Below are positions 17,409-26,621 of a stretch of 64,000 bases of DNA, one piece after another. The notes beneath the pieces are model-generated. The model ran no database searches. It had not been told where the DNA came from and saw only the letters and a list, made by a program, of their open reading frames with translations. The stretch is from WM-3-3 sp041660045. GTDB taxonomy: Bacteria; Pseudomonadota; Gammaproteobacteria; Methylococcales; Methylomonadaceae. The position numbers and the translations under genes are program-made. Positions within the stretch are counted from its first letter, which is position 1, and the number at the start of each line of letters is the position of its first letter. Location: positions 310,001 to 374,000 of the forward strand of contig JBAZXA010000002.1 in the NCBI GenBank assembly GCA_041660045.1, in the 5' to 3' direction.

Positions 17409-17771
17409 TTAAGATAATTCAGTCAAACCGATCAATTCATCTAGGGTTTGTGGGTCAAAACCAACCATGAGATGTTCGCCAATTTGAATTAAAGGGCGAC
17501 GTATTAAAATAGGCTCTTCAATTAAAACGTTTATGGCTTTTTCCGCCGTGAAGCGACCTGGTTCAATTTCGCCAAATTTAATGGCAGGGGCACTATAATT
17601 AAACCAACTACGAACAGGTAGATCACCAAAAAAAGCGCGTAAGCGATCTGCCTGCCAAGCTTCGGTTAGCAGGTTTCGGGCAATCACAAAGTGGCCAGCA
17701 GCAGTTAACAGCTTTTTTTGCCGGGAGTTGTTAACACAACCAGGTTTTTCATAAAAAATGACAACAGACAT
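17409..17771 (-). CDS. ArsC/Spx-like nitrogenase-associated protein
   Basis: 120 residues of the thioredoxin-fold ArsC family. The N-terminal VVIFYEKPGCVNNSRQKKLL has a single Cys at residue 12 in place of a CxxC. The C-terminal part EEPILIRRPLIQIGEHLMVGF is the typical ArsC/Spx segment. The details match the group named nitrogenase-associated protein (TIGR01616), commonly found in nif regions, and the location 1.6 kb from nifA agrees. Its role is unknown. The start ATG has AAGG upstream. Confidence 0.85.
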   Translation of the reverse strand: MSVVIFYEKPGCVNNSRQKKLLTAAGHFVIARNLLTEAWQADRLRAFFGDLPVRSWFNYSAPAIKFGEIEPGRFTAEKAINVLIEEPILIRRPLIQIGEHLMVGFDPQTLDELIGLTELS

Positions 17772-18507
17772 GGCATAACCTTTAAAACATTATTTGCGTG
17801 CTGATTGAATCGACCAGATGTTTGGTAAGATCGCAATTAACAAGCTAAGAAGAATATTCGCCATGCAAAATAAATTTAAAATTGCTCCTTTAAGTGGGCA
17901 AATGCTGGCGCATTGGTACACAAATAAATCTCCAATAATTTATAAGGGCATTGCCGTTTTACCTTGAAGTCCATTAAGCAGGACAACGTCGGCATAGTTT
18001 TATAGGCAAAAAACCTTACAAAAAATTCAAAAATTTAACAATCAACTTAGATGGCATAGATCAGAAAGGAAACGGGTATTTCTTAACTGGCCTTAAGCAT
18101 CTTTGTCGTGCGTTAGTTCATAGGATAAGCATGAGCTGTGCCAAACTAAAAAAATATTTTATTATGCTGATAATAAAGAATTATTATTTAAATCTTCAAA
18201 CATCGATTAATAAATAAACGTTATTTTTTATAGTTTTGTCATGAAGGGGACAAGGTTTGTTAGAAATCAAACAGCCAGTAGAGTAAGTTTTTAAAGTTCT
18301 GGCAATCCGGATAATATGGCTATATTTGATTGGAGTCAGGTCGCTTGAATCATATATCTTATGTAGAGCTAATGTGTTCATCAATTCATGGACAAATTGT
18401 TGTCCATATCGGGTTACTGGCTGCAATCTAGGCTAAATATTTGAGTACCGGCCTCATTTAAATAAATTGATGGCCGGTAAGAAACAATACAAATTTATCT
18501 GAAAATG
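17772..18507. other. 736-bp stretch with no convincing gene
   Basis: Between the ArsC-like gene and the comEA-like gene. Short frames exist: 34 codons from the ATG at 17863 and 76 codons on the minus strand at 18196-18426. Neither has a clear ribosome site or a family match. The segment is AT-rich with several stops in all frames, and could be decayed coding DNA. No repeat or RNA gene is recognised. Confidence 0.5.
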
Positions 18508-18792
18508 TTACTTCTTTTTATTATCCGGGCTCGGTTGCGCATCCGATACTAATATGTCGTTCAGGTTTTTTTGTACGGTTTTATCACCAATCCCTGAAAC
18601 TTTGGTTAAATCTTCAGGTGTTTTAAATTGACCGTTTTCTTGGCGATATTTAACAATAGCTTCCGCTTTTTTTGCTCCAATACCCGATAGCGAATCTGAT
18701 ATGGTTTTGGCATCTGCAGTATTAATGTTAACAGGGGCAGCTGATAAATTTGCGGCAAATAACAGCGTACACAAAGTGACGAATAGTTTCAT
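18508..18792 (-). CDS. ComEA-like helix-hairpin-helix secreted protein
   Basis: 94 residues. A signal peptide (MKLFVTLCTLLFAANLSAA) is followed by PVNINTADAKTISDSLSGIG, the ComEA signature, and two helix-hairpin-helix motifs (GIGAKKAEAIVKYR and VSGIGDKTVQKNL). The tail is basic and charged. It is a periplasmic DNA-binding protein of the type that pulls incoming DNA during natural transformation, here in the short stand-alone form common in Gammaproteobacteria. A strong AGGAG precedes the start. No other competence genes are nearby. Confidence 0.92.
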   Translation of the reverse strand: MKLFVTLCTLLFAANLSAAPVNINTADAKTISDSLSGIGAKKAEAIVKYRQENGQFKTPEDLTKVSGIGDKTVQKNLNDILVSDAQPSPDNKKK

Positions 18793-19119
18793 AAGATCTC
18801 CTTGTTGATTGATGGTTTGATCAGCGTTTGAGACTAACGGAATTTGTTAGTCATAAGCTGTCAGGTATAGTTTATATGTTAGGGTTAATAAGACAAGCGA
18901 TTTCCAGCAACTGTGTAAAATTACATGTTTTAATTAGTGATAAACTTAATTATATAGTGATAAATTAATGCTTTAAGAGCTTAAGTTAATCGGTTATTTA
19001 GGTATAATCTTATATAAAACAATAATTTGACTAATTATTTAGGCGGCTATAAAATTTGTGATAGTTGCCTAAAATTGTTTAGGCAACTGTAGTTTTTCAC
19101 TTTTAATGACGAGGTTGAA
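18793..19119. other. Divergent control region with direct repeats (comEA-like / sorting-signal gene)
   Basis: 327 bp. It holds two copies of TAGTGATAAA at 18935-18944 and 18955-18964, exactly 20 bp apart (about two helical turns). An inverted repeat TTAAG-AG-CTTAA lies just after, and a leader hairpin at 19061-19090. This looks like a regulated promoter for the plus-strand gene. Confidence 0.5.
19061..19090 (+). promoter_or_regulatory. Leader hairpin of the sorting-signal gene at 19120
   Basis: AGTTGCCTAAA (19063-19073) and TTTAGGCAACT (19078-19088) form a perfect 11-bp stem with loop ATTG, extendable by two further pairs. It ends about 30 nt before the ATG, upstream of the GAGG ribosome site. 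It could stabilise the mRNA, act as an attenuator, or bind a regulator as DNA. The half-element TTTAGGC also occurs at 19038-19044. Confidence 0.5.
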
Positions 19120-19782
19120 ATGAAATTTACATTGTTTAAATCATTGCTATGTGCATTGTTCATCACAAGCTATGCGCATAACGTAGCCGCAGCGGCACCA
19201 ATTACCATTGATTTTTCGGGGTCACTTACCGATAGCTTTGACAGCTTTAATGTGGGTGATGCTTTCAGTGGTTCTTATACTTTTGATCCGGGCATTGCTG
19301 CCGGCTTGGGTTCCACCAGCAGTTTTTCCACATTTAATAATTTGTTAAGCGCCAATGTTCAAATCGGTAGTTTTTCTGCAAGTATAGGCCCTGGCGTGGG
19401 ATTACCTAACATTCAACAAGATGATGTGGCTAATGCTGACCGCTATGCTTTCCTAGCCCTTAATCCAGTTGGCAGTTCGCAAATTGGTGGTCTGGATATT
19501 ACTGCATTTGGCTTTAGATTGGACGACACTACGGGTAGTGCAGTTACAGACGCGTTAACTTTGCTTACGGCACCGACCTTGTCTAGTTTTACTAGTAGTG
19601 GTTTTTTGTTCTTTTTTGATAGCCCGCCACTTTTTGGAAGCAATTTTCATGTGCTAAACGGAACATTGTCTAGCTTAGAGGTAAGACCAGCAGCGGTACC
19701 CGTGCCAGCCACAGTTTGGTTAATGGGGTCGGCTTTAGTCGGGTTGTTGTTGACGGGTAAGCGATCAAAAGGAAATGTTTAA
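19120..19782 (+). CDS. Exported protein with VPxPA/PEP-CTERM-type sorting signal
   Basis: 220 residues. An N-terminal signal peptide ends near AHNVAAAAP. The mature part is Ser-, Gly- and Phe-rich with few charges (for example FSGSLTDSFDSFNVGDAFSG), typical of PEP-CTERM surface proteins. The C terminus is VPVPATVWLMGSALVGLLL followed by TGKRSKGNV: motif, membrane helix and basic tail. Function is unknown, possibly part of the extracellular matrix or exopolysaccharide layer. It is preceded by direct repeats and a leader hairpin, so expression is probably regulated. TGCCTAAAATTG occurs both in the leader and just after the gene. Confidence 0.88.
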   Translation: MKFTLFKSLLCALFITSYAHNVAAAAPITIDFSGSLTDSFDSFNVGDAFSGSYTFDPGIAAGLGSTSSFSTFNNLLSANVQIGSFSASIGPGVGLPNIQQDDVANADRYAFLALNPVGSSQIGGLDITAFGFRLDDTTGSAVTDALTLLTAPTLSSFTSSGFLFFFDSPPLFGSNFHVLNGTLSSLEVRPAAVPVPATVWLMGSALVGLLLTGKRSKGNV

Positions 19783-19843
19783 CGGTTTGTTAGAGGTATA
19801 CATAGGCAAGGATGCCTAAAATTGACCTGGAAAGCCTTTTTTG

Positions 19844-20398
19844 TCAAAAGCAACTGCCATAATCTAATAGGATTTCTTCACAATTAAAAAACAACCGGGC
19901 ATAGTCGATACGGATCAGTAGTTTTAAACCGTATTCAAAAAAAACTAAGATGGTTGCCATCCTGGCCAAAACGGTCGCCAGTTTTAGCTGCGTGTTCGAT
20001 GAACAACGCCAGATACTGATCGTCCACCAAATTACGGATAACAACAAGATAAAATGGATTTCATCCCAACTGGATACGGTAATTAGGCCGGATTTTGCCA
20101 TAAAATCAGTACCGTAAAGGCATAAGTTCAACAGCAAGAAAAATGGCCAAAACACCCAAAATAGAGGTTTTGCACCCATCCATGCCGCTAATAAAAAGTT
20201 GTCATATCGCTCAAACGTAGTATCGGCTTTGGGTATGGGTGATGTGATATACAGCAAAATAAAGATGGCCGCCATAAGCCATAGCCATTCCATAGGTCTA
20301 GCCTGTTGGAGCGTAGTTAGCAGGAGTGGTAGGGTATAAAAAAACATAGTTAGCCTTGTAATGCAGACAATAAGCTTGTTAATGAAAAAACTCAGCAT
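19844..20398 (-). CDS. Membrane protein of unknown function
   Basis: 184 residues with about four to five hydrophobic helices (for example WLWLMAAIFILLYI, LFWVFWPFFLLLNL and FILLLSVIWWTISIW). The start at 20398 overlaps the end of the upstream lipoprotein gene by 20 bp. A later ATG at 20347 has AAGG 6 nt upstream and may be the true start (167 residues). No family is recognised. The tight arrangement suggests the two minus-strand genes are co-transcribed and act together at the envelope. Confidence 0.7.
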   Translation of the reverse strand: MLSFFINKLIVCITRLTMFFYTLPLLLTTLQQARPMEWLWLMAAIFILLYITSPIPKADTTFERYDNFLLAAWMGAKPLFWVFWPFFLLLNLCLYGTDFMAKSGLITVSSWDEIHFILLLSVIWWTISIWRCSSNTQLKLATVLARMATILVFFEYGLKLLIRIDYARLFFNCEEILLDYGSCF

Positions 20399-20678
20399 AG
20401 ATTGATGCTGGTAATAACATCGTATCCAAGGTAAAACTCAACGGTAAATCTAATCTTGGAAAACGGGGCGGTTCAACTTTAAACTTTTTTAGGGTAATTT
20501 CGTTTTGATTGATGGCAGCCCAGTCTAAGCGCGTGCCACTATAAATAAAAACACTTTCATAAAGTGGTGAATCGGCATTCAAAGCCGTAAAAGTAGCGCA
20601 GCCCGATAACGGCATAACACAGAAAAGCACGCGCATTACAGATAGAAAAAGGGTTAATGCTAGTCGCTGCATCATCAT
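20379..20678 (-). CDS. YceK/YidQ family lipoprotein
   Basis: 99 residues. A signal peptide with lipobox PLSGC puts the lipidated Cys at residue 27. The mature part has the family pattern: ADSPLYESVFIYSGTRLDW near the start and DLPLSFTLDTMLLPASI near the C terminus, as in E. coli YceK and YidQ (DUF1375). Function is unknown in all members. It is the first gene of a probable two-gene operon with the membrane protein downstream. Confidence 0.85.
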   Translation of the reverse strand: MMMQRLALTLFLSVMRVLFCVMPLSGCATFTALNADSPLYESVFIYSGTRLDWAAINQNEITLKKFKVEPPRFPRLDLPLSFTLDTMLLPASIYAEFFH

Positions 20679-20992
20679 AGTTTTAAAACGATATATTTTA
20701 AACAGACTACAAAAGCTTAGTTACGAAAAAATAACCATTTTAATGCTTATTTTCCTTGTATTTGCCTAAATGTAGCATGCATAGATGTCGCAGAGTAGGC
20801 TTTTAGTCCATTGGCTATGCACGTGCAGTGTCCAAAAAAGTTAGCAAAGACTAAAATTTAAGCTAAAACTTAATTATTAACCTTCTTCGCTCAGTATAGG
20901 TAGACGGTTTTTTATAAAATCCTGTTGTGTAGTACCATAACCTCTTTAGGGCTTAAAGCATCCAGGTAAGACGTGTTTTTGTATAGTATTGA
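20679..20992. other. 314-bp divergent intergenic region
   Basis: Lies between the YceK-like gene and the flavin reductase gene. It is AT-rich and must hold promoters for both directions. I see no clear operator, repeat or RNA. Confidence 0.4.
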
Positions 20993-21004
20993 ATGGAGAA
21001 TCAC

Positions 21005-21493
21005 ATGGCGGTAACCGCTGATGAGTTTAAAAAAGCGTTGCAGTGTTGGGCTAGTGGGGTAACAGTAGTTACGACGCAATCGGAAAAGTTAGGCGTTCAA
21101 GGTATGACGGTAACAGCTTTTTCTAGTGTGTCAGTAAATCCGCCTTTAATTTTGGTTTGTTTAAACGATTCTGCTGATACTGGCGAAGGCATAACGGAAA
21201 GTCAAAGCTTTGCTGTTAATGTGCTGGCTGAAGCGCAACAAGCGGTATCTAACCAGTTCGCTGGTGGCTGTAGCCATCAGGAACGTTTTGCCAATACACC
21301 TTGGACAACAGAAGTGACAGGCGCGCCGATATTGGCTGACAGTATTATGTCTTTAGATTGCAAATTGGTGGATCGAATTCGTGCGGGTACTCATTGGATA
21401 GTGATTGGTGAAGTGCAGGCAACTATATGTCGGGAAGGTGAAGCCTTACTGTATTATCGTGGCGGTTACCGAACCTTAGCTGATGCAAGTTAA
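21005..21493 (+). CDS. Flavin reductase family protein (FMN-binding split barrel)
   Basis: 162 residues from the ATG at 21005, which has GGAG 6 nt upstream; the ATG at 20993 forms part of that ribosome site. The pattern FKKALQCWASGVTVVTTQ, MTVTAFSSVSVNPPLILVCL, SFAVNVLAE and RIRAGTHWIVIGEV is that of HpaC/RutF-type NAD(P)H:flavin reductases. These supply reduced flavin to a monooxygenase partner. No monooxygenase is adjacent, so the partner is unknown. A strong terminator follows. Confidence 0.93.
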   Translation: MAVTADEFKKALQCWASGVTVVTTQSEKLGVQGMTVTAFSSVSVNPPLILVCLNDSADTGEGITESQSFAVNVLAEAQQAVSNQFAGGCSHQERFANTPWTTEVTGAPILADSIMSLDCKLVDRIRAGTHWIVIGEVQATICREGEALLYYRGGYRTLADAS

Positions 21494-21515
21494 TCAATAT
21501 TGGCTTTTTGTGAAT

Positions 21516-21540
21516 AAGGCGGCGCAGGCCGCCTTTTTTA
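21516..21540 (+). terminator. Rho-independent terminator of the flavin reductase gene
   Basis: AAGGCGGC (21516-21523) and GCCGCCTT (21528-21535) form a perfect 8-bp GC-rich stem with loop GCAG, followed by TTTTTA. It lies between convergent genes and ends transcription from the plus strand, possibly also from the large channel gene. Confidence 0.85.
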
Positions 21541-21558
21541 TGCACAACTTTTGCTGAT

Positions 21559-24500
21559 TTATTCGTTATCAGATTTAACCTTGCGGATATGGATATCACG
21601 TTGTGGGAATGGGATTTCTATTTTATGTTCCCGGAAAGCTTTTTCTAGCCGGAAATGTAAATCATGTGTGGTGGGCAAGCGGTTACCTAGTTCGCTAACG
21701 TATATGTGTATGGTAAAGTTGAGGGAACTGTCACCGAAGCCTAAAAATAGTACACGAGGTTCTGGATCAGTTAATACCATAGGCGTGGCTTTTACGGTAT
21801 CCATCATGACTTTTTGCGCCATTTCAATATCTGAGCCATAGGCGATACCTATGGGTATAACAACACGGGTAATCGCATCACTTAACGTCCAATTAACCAG
21901 TTGGCTAGTGATAAAGTTTTTGTTAGGTACAATGAGTTCTTTTTGATCCCAATCGATTAAGGTTGTTGCCCGCATTTGTATGCGGCTGACTTTGCCGCTG
22001 ACATCACCGATGGTAACGGTATCGCCAACACGAATAGGCCTTTCAAATAATAAGATGATACCGGATACCAAATTGGCAAAAATTTCTTGTAGACCAAAAC
22101 CCAAGCCAACACCTAAAGCGGCAACTAGCCATTGCACTTGTGACCAGCTACCGCCGAGTTCATTGGCGACACTGATAAAACCGATAGTGATGAGTAAATA
22201 TTGGGAGAGTTGGTTAATGGCATAGCGGCTGCCATGTTCAATATCAATACGGCGAAACAATAACAATTCCATCAAGCCGGAAAAGTTGCGTACAGCAATA
22301 ACCGTTACAAACACATATAAGCCGGACAGCATGAGATTAGTTAAGGTAACAGGTTGCTGAATTTCTTGGTTATCAACTATGGCGGCGTGTTTCCACAAGA
22401 CAATTTCATCAAGGAAAGAGAAGGCCGGTAAAATATTGTCCCAGGTTAACCATAAACCAATAATTAGGCCAAAACCGATGCATAAATTGAGCAACTTGAT
22501 GGTTTGTGCATTAATTTTGGGTATATCGATCAGCTTTTCATCAAGTGGAATAATCGGGTCTTCGCTACTGCCAGAAGCATGTTTGCTACTCTGTGGGGCA
22601 TTGGCTTTGCGCATTTGTTTAGCGTTAGTGAGTGCTAATTGTCGGTTGACTAGATTTAGCCAGCGGATGACTAACTGATGGGCGATAGTCAGCAAGAAAA
22701 ACAAGCGCAAACTGATGATGAATTTTTGCTGTAATTCTAAAGCGCTTAAATAATATCCGGCAACTGCAAAACCAATAATGGTAAGCGGTAGGGCAAGAAT
22801 ACCCAGATACCAAACATAACGTAATTTAACTAGCCATTTTTCGGGATTGTTATTTATGTGATGTTGTAACAAACCTGTTGAAGGTTTTAAGATGATCCCT
22901 AAAAATAGGGTAACAGCCAACATTAGGAAAATAAGGGCTAGACGTCCGATATTATCGCTATGAGCTGAAATATGGGAAGCACTGGAAGCACCAATAATAA
23001 AAATATTAGGTATGCTTATAAACCTGATCCAAGCGATGGGTTTACGTATAATTTGGGCGGTGGCTTTTTTCCATTGAAAATGTTTAACGGCTATACCATT
23101 TTCAGCGAACAGTAAAAATAAAAACTGCAATACTAAAAATGGGACGGCAGTATCCCTTAAGCCAGCGCCTATAGCTTGGGTAAAATCGCTGACATCAGAA
23201 TCATGATTCAAAAACCAGCCGACATAAAAAATAAACAGGGGGATTGGTAAGATTTTAAGTAAGGTGTAGAGTAAAGCTTTTACCGTATAAAAAAAACTAT
23301 CCGTGTGTAGTTTGCCTACGTGCTCAGCAATGCCGGCTAGTTCTTGTCGGGCCCATTTTTTTACTAGCAACATCATCCACAAAGTCGATAACGCTAGGAT
23401 TAACAGCCATAAAGAGCGCAAGGCGATTTTTGCGGTATCTTTAACTAATTGTAACCAGTTAAAAGGCGATAATAACCATTGGGTAGAATGGTATAAGCCG
23501 GCTAGGTAACTCATGTTAATGGGTGTGGAACTGGGTACCCAAAGCAAACGTTCATCTAAAAAGTTGGCATATTTGGCGGCTTGTATCGCGAGCTGTTGCC
23601 TTGAAAAGTCGGTGTCACCCAATATGCGGATATAAGTTGCGTCGGCCACTGATAGCTTACTGAGCAACTCTTGTTGGTTATTCAGCAATACCCTTAGTTC
23701 TGCCTGTACCTTCATGCGTTGGTCAGTTTCTTGTTCAGGTTGCACATTTTCATTCATTAAAACGCTTAATTCGGCATCGACATTGATCAGCGTTTTGAGT
23801 TTATCTTCAATTTTAAATTGTTCCAGACTGGTTAAGGCTGTTTCGTTTTGCAGTTTTTTGGATTGTTGTTCAAATTGGTCGGCGGTGGGCAGATTACGCC
23901 GCTGTTCGCGTAAAATTTTGCCTAGGGCTGGGCTTAAACCAGCTAAGCTGATTTTTTTTTCAGCACTCTTATAATCTTCTTCTATTTCGTTAAGGCGTTT
24001 GTCTTCCGCTGTTTTTATTTCGGTATATTGCTCTATTTTTTCATTAACACTTTGTAGGCTTTGGCTGTATTGGATATTTTCCCGGGTTATGTCTTGAATT
24101 ATTTTAGGTTTATCAGCAATTTCCTTTTCGACTTGGGTTAAGGCATCCTGTAGTTCGCGGGCTTGTTGCTGTCTGCGTTCGGATAGATCGCTCTCAATCG
24201 CAGTAATTGTGGGGACTAAGATATTTTTTTGCAGTGTCAAAAGCTGAAAGCCAGCTTTTAAGGCCTCTACCCGTACAGGATTACTAATGGCTTCAATGTC
24301 CAACATTTTAAGTTCGGCAGACAATCGCTCAGCTGATGAGGTGAGTAATAATTTTTGCGCCTCTGTTTCTACACTGGTCTTGGAAATGTTGCTTAATACC
24401 GCTTGTTTCTGCAATATGCTGTCTAGTTCTTGCTTGGCACTAACAATGCGTTGTCTTATTAAAGGGGGTCTAGTGTTTTGTAGGGTTAAATCATTTTCTA

Positions 24501-24975
24501 ATTGGGATAAGCTGGCATCTAAAGAACTGAGTTTTTCTTTTTCAAGTATAAGGCGTTGATCTAGCTCCTCTATGGGTATTTTGCCAAATGCCTCTTGTTT
24601 TTTTGAAACGAGCTTTTCTTGGTACTGCTCGATTTCTTTTTGCAGCTTTTTAGTGCGCTCTGGTGCATGTTGCGTTGATGCTTTAAATTCAATCGATTGG
24701 TTTTTAAAGTTGTCTAAACTTGTCAAATTATCATCAATGGCTTGATAAAGATTTAAAATCTTGGTCTTAGCCGCCGCATCTAGATCTTGTCGGGCATTTA
24801 ATGTTTCAATTTTAATTTTTAGGCTTTCATGGCTAATACCGCTGGAGCTGCTGGATTTTTTCTCGGTGGCCGAAATTGTTTCGGCATTAACTAGATTGGG
24901 CAGTAACGCGATGATAACGACTATGCGTAGCAAAATATTTAAATAGCTAGGGGCGGCAATATTAAATTTAATCAT
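21559..24975 (-). CDS. Large mechanosensitive channel of the MscK/KefA type
   Basis: 1138 residues, close to E. coli MscK. A signal peptide of about 31 residues is followed by a periplasmic region of about 450 residues rich in Gln, Glu and Lys (coiled-coil), then about eleven predicted helices. The C-terminal MscS core has a pore helix with ALGVGLGFGLQEIFANLVSG, then RPIRVGDTVTIGDVSGKVSRI, DQKELIVPNKNFI and a C-terminal alpha/beta domain. It should open on hypo-osmotic shock in the inner membrane. No Shine-Dalgarno is clear before the ATG. Confidence 0.93.
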   Translation of the reverse strand: MIKFNIAAPSYLNILLRIVVIIALLPNLVNAETISATEKKSSSSSGISHESLKIKIETLNARQDLDAAAKTKILNLYQAIDDNLTSLDNFKNQSIEFKASTQHAPERTKKLQKEIEQYQEKLVSKKQEAFGKIPIEELDQRLILEKEKLSSLDASLSQLENDLTLQNTRPPLIRQRIVSAKQELDSILQKQAVLSNISKTSVETEAQKLLLTSSAERLSAELKMLDIEAISNPVRVEALKAGFQLLTLQKNILVPTITAIESDLSERRQQQARELQDALTQVEKEIADKPKIIQDITRENIQYSQSLQSVNEKIEQYTEIKTAEDKRLNEIEEDYKSAEKKISLAGLSPALGKILREQRRNLPTADQFEQQSKKLQNETALTSLEQFKIEDKLKTLINVDAELSVLMNENVQPEQETDQRMKVQAELRVLLNNQQELLSKLSVADATYIRILGDTDFSRQQLAIQAAKYANFLDERLLWVPSSTPINMSYLAGLYHSTQWLLSPFNWLQLVKDTAKIALRSLWLLILALSTLWMMLLVKKWARQELAGIAEHVGKLHTDSFFYTVKALLYTLLKILPIPLFIFYVGWFLNHDSDVSDFTQAIGAGLRDTAVPFLVLQFLFLLFAENGIAVKHFQWKKATAQIIRKPIAWIRFISIPNIFIIGASSASHISAHSDNIGRLALIFLMLAVTLFLGIILKPSTGLLQHHINNNPEKWLVKLRYVWYLGILALPLTIIGFAVAGYYLSALELQQKFIISLRLFFLLTIAHQLVIRWLNLVNRQLALTNAKQMRKANAPQSSKHASGSSEDPIIPLDEKLIDIPKINAQTIKLLNLCIGFGLIIGLWLTWDNILPAFSFLDEIVLWKHAAIVDNQEIQQPVTLTNLMLSGLYVFVTVIAVRNFSGLMELLLFRRIDIEHGSRYAINQLSQYLLITIGFISVANELGGSWSQVQWLVAALGVGLGFGLQEIFANLVSGIILLFERPIRVGDTVTIGDVSGKVSRIQMRATTLIDWDQKELIVPNKNFITSQLVNWTLSDAITRVVIPIGIAYGSDIEMAQKVMMDTVKATPMVLTDPEPRVLFLGFGDSSLNFTIHIYVSELGNRLPTTHDLHFRLEKAFREHKIEIPFPQRDIHIRKVKSDNE

Positions 24976-25128
24976 TTATGTGTTTAAGGGGTTTATTCAG
25001 CTGTAAGTGATCTACAAGACAGGTGCAAAAATATGCTATCAAAGCAAAATAAGACAGGGTTAACGCTGCAAAGTTCTTAATTTGAAATCAAATCTTAGCG
25101 TTATCGGCATGCCAAGTAAGATAACACG

Positions 25129-26502
25129 TTAAAATGTTCCTGATTTTAAAAAATTAATACATAACCCGGACAGTGCGCTAGCAATGATGACTTTAACTAC
25201 CCCAATTTGGAAACGTAGCAAAGCCAGTAGTGCACATAAGCTAATGATAGTGGCAAAATAATCAAAAGAACCTGAAAATCCCATGGGCCAAAATACTGGG
25301 TAAGCAAAAAAAGCTGCTAAATTAACGATAACACCTACTATGGCGGCGGTGATGCCGGTTAAAGGTGCAGTAAACTTTAAATTACCGTGCGTGGATTCAA
25401 TTAAAGGCCCACCTGCAAATATCAATACAAAACTCGGCAAAAACGTAAAATAAGTGATCACAGCGGCCGCTACGGCGCCAGATAAAAATAATTGTCCATT
25501 ACCTAAAAAAGCTTGTTCCCAGCCAGTAATAAAGGCAACAAAGCTAACTACCATAACTAATGGGCCAGGTGTGGTTTCCCCTAATGCCAGGGCGTCTATC
25601 ATTTGACCTGCGTTTAACCAATGATACTGTTCAACAGCGCCTTGGTAAACATAAGGTAAAACCGCGTAAGCACCACCAAAAGTTAGCCAAGCTGCCTTGG
25701 TAAAAAACCAAGCCATTTGGGTTAACACACCATGCCAACCATAAACGAAGCAAAGCAAGCCCATTGCACCGGCCCATAAAATAAAGCCAATGAATATTAT
25801 TCTAATCAGGCCTGGCCAACTAAAGCGGGCATGTCCTGGTGTGGGTGTGTCGTCATTAATCTGGGCGGTACCAAAATAGGGTTGTTTTAGCTTTTGGCCG
25901 CCACCTAAATTAAATTTTTCTGGTTTGAGCTTACCGCCTAAGGTTCCTAATAGTGCCGCAGCTAAAATAATATAAGGGAAGGCTAAATGCAGCCAAAATA
26001 TAGCCAAAAAAGCTAAACTTGAAATTGCCCACAGCCAGGCGTTTTTTAATGTACGTAAGCCTATGCGATAAGCGGCAAAGAAGACGATAGCTGTAACTGC
26101 TGGTTTTATACCGTAAAGTATATTGGCTACCAGCTCCAAATGGCCATAAGCTAAATATATCCAACCCAAAAAAGTCAGGATTAATAACGAGGGTAAGACA
26201 AATAGGCTGCCGGCGATTATACCGCCCCAGGTTTTGTGCATTAGCCAGCCCAAGTAAGTGGCTAATTGTTGTGCTTCAGGCCCTGGTAAGACCATGCAGT
26301 AATTTAAGGCATGGAGGAAGCGTTGTTCGGATATCCAGTGTTTTTTTTCCACTAAATCCTGATGCATCAGAGCAATTTGCCCAGCCGGGCCACCAAAACT
26401 GATGAAACCCAGTTTTAACCAGTAGGCAGCAGCTTGCCAAAAGGAAACTGTGGCGACTGGAGGTGGATTTGATGTGGATAAAAATTGTTCCTCAAGAGAC
26501 AT
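25129..26502 (-). CDS. chrA: Chromate transporter family protein (ChrA)
   Basis: 457 residues, a long-chain two-domain CHR-family transporter. The N-terminal half has LKLGFISFGGPAGQIALMH and LPGPEAQQLATYLGW; the second half repeats the pattern with AAWLTFGGAYAVLPYV and TTPGPLVMVVSFVAF. About ten helices. Family members expel chromate, probably as a sulfate analogue, though many homologues are untested. No chrB regulator is beside it. It is divergent from the L,D-transpeptidase gene. Confidence 0.92.
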   Translation of the reverse strand: MSLEEQFLSTSNPPPVATVSFWQAAAYWLKLGFISFGGPAGQIALMHQDLVEKKHWISEQRFLHALNYCMVLPGPEAQQLATYLGWLMHKTWGGIIAGSLFVLPSLLILTFLGWIYLAYGHLELVANILYGIKPAVTAIVFFAAYRIGLRTLKNAWLWAISSLAFLAIFWLHLAFPYIILAAALLGTLGGKLKPEKFNLGGGQKLKQPYFGTAQINDDTPTPGHARFSWPGLIRIIFIGFILWAGAMGLLCFVYGWHGVLTQMAWFFTKAAWLTFGGAYAVLPYVYQGAVEQYHWLNAGQMIDALALGETTPGPLVMVVSFVAFITGWEQAFLGNGQLFLSGAVAAAVITYFTFLPSFVLIFAGGPLIESTHGNLKFTAPLTGITAAIVGVIVNLAAFFAYPVFWPMGFSGSFDYFATIISLCALLALLRFQIGVVKVIIASALSGLCINFLKSGTF

Positions 26503-26621
26503 AGATTTTCACTGTAAAAAAACACTTTATGTTAACATAATCGGCTATTTAGCAAAAAAAATAGCACGACTAGTCCTGAAATTTTGGATCTTATATTTCC
26601 TTTTTTACTTGAGAAGCCAGT

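Noticed and set aside
17863..17967. 34-codon plus-strand frame
   Set aside because: Too short and without family match or clear Shine-Dalgarno.
18196..18426. 76-codon minus-strand frame as a gene
   Set aside because: No ribosome site and no recognisable motif. Kept only as a possible remnant.
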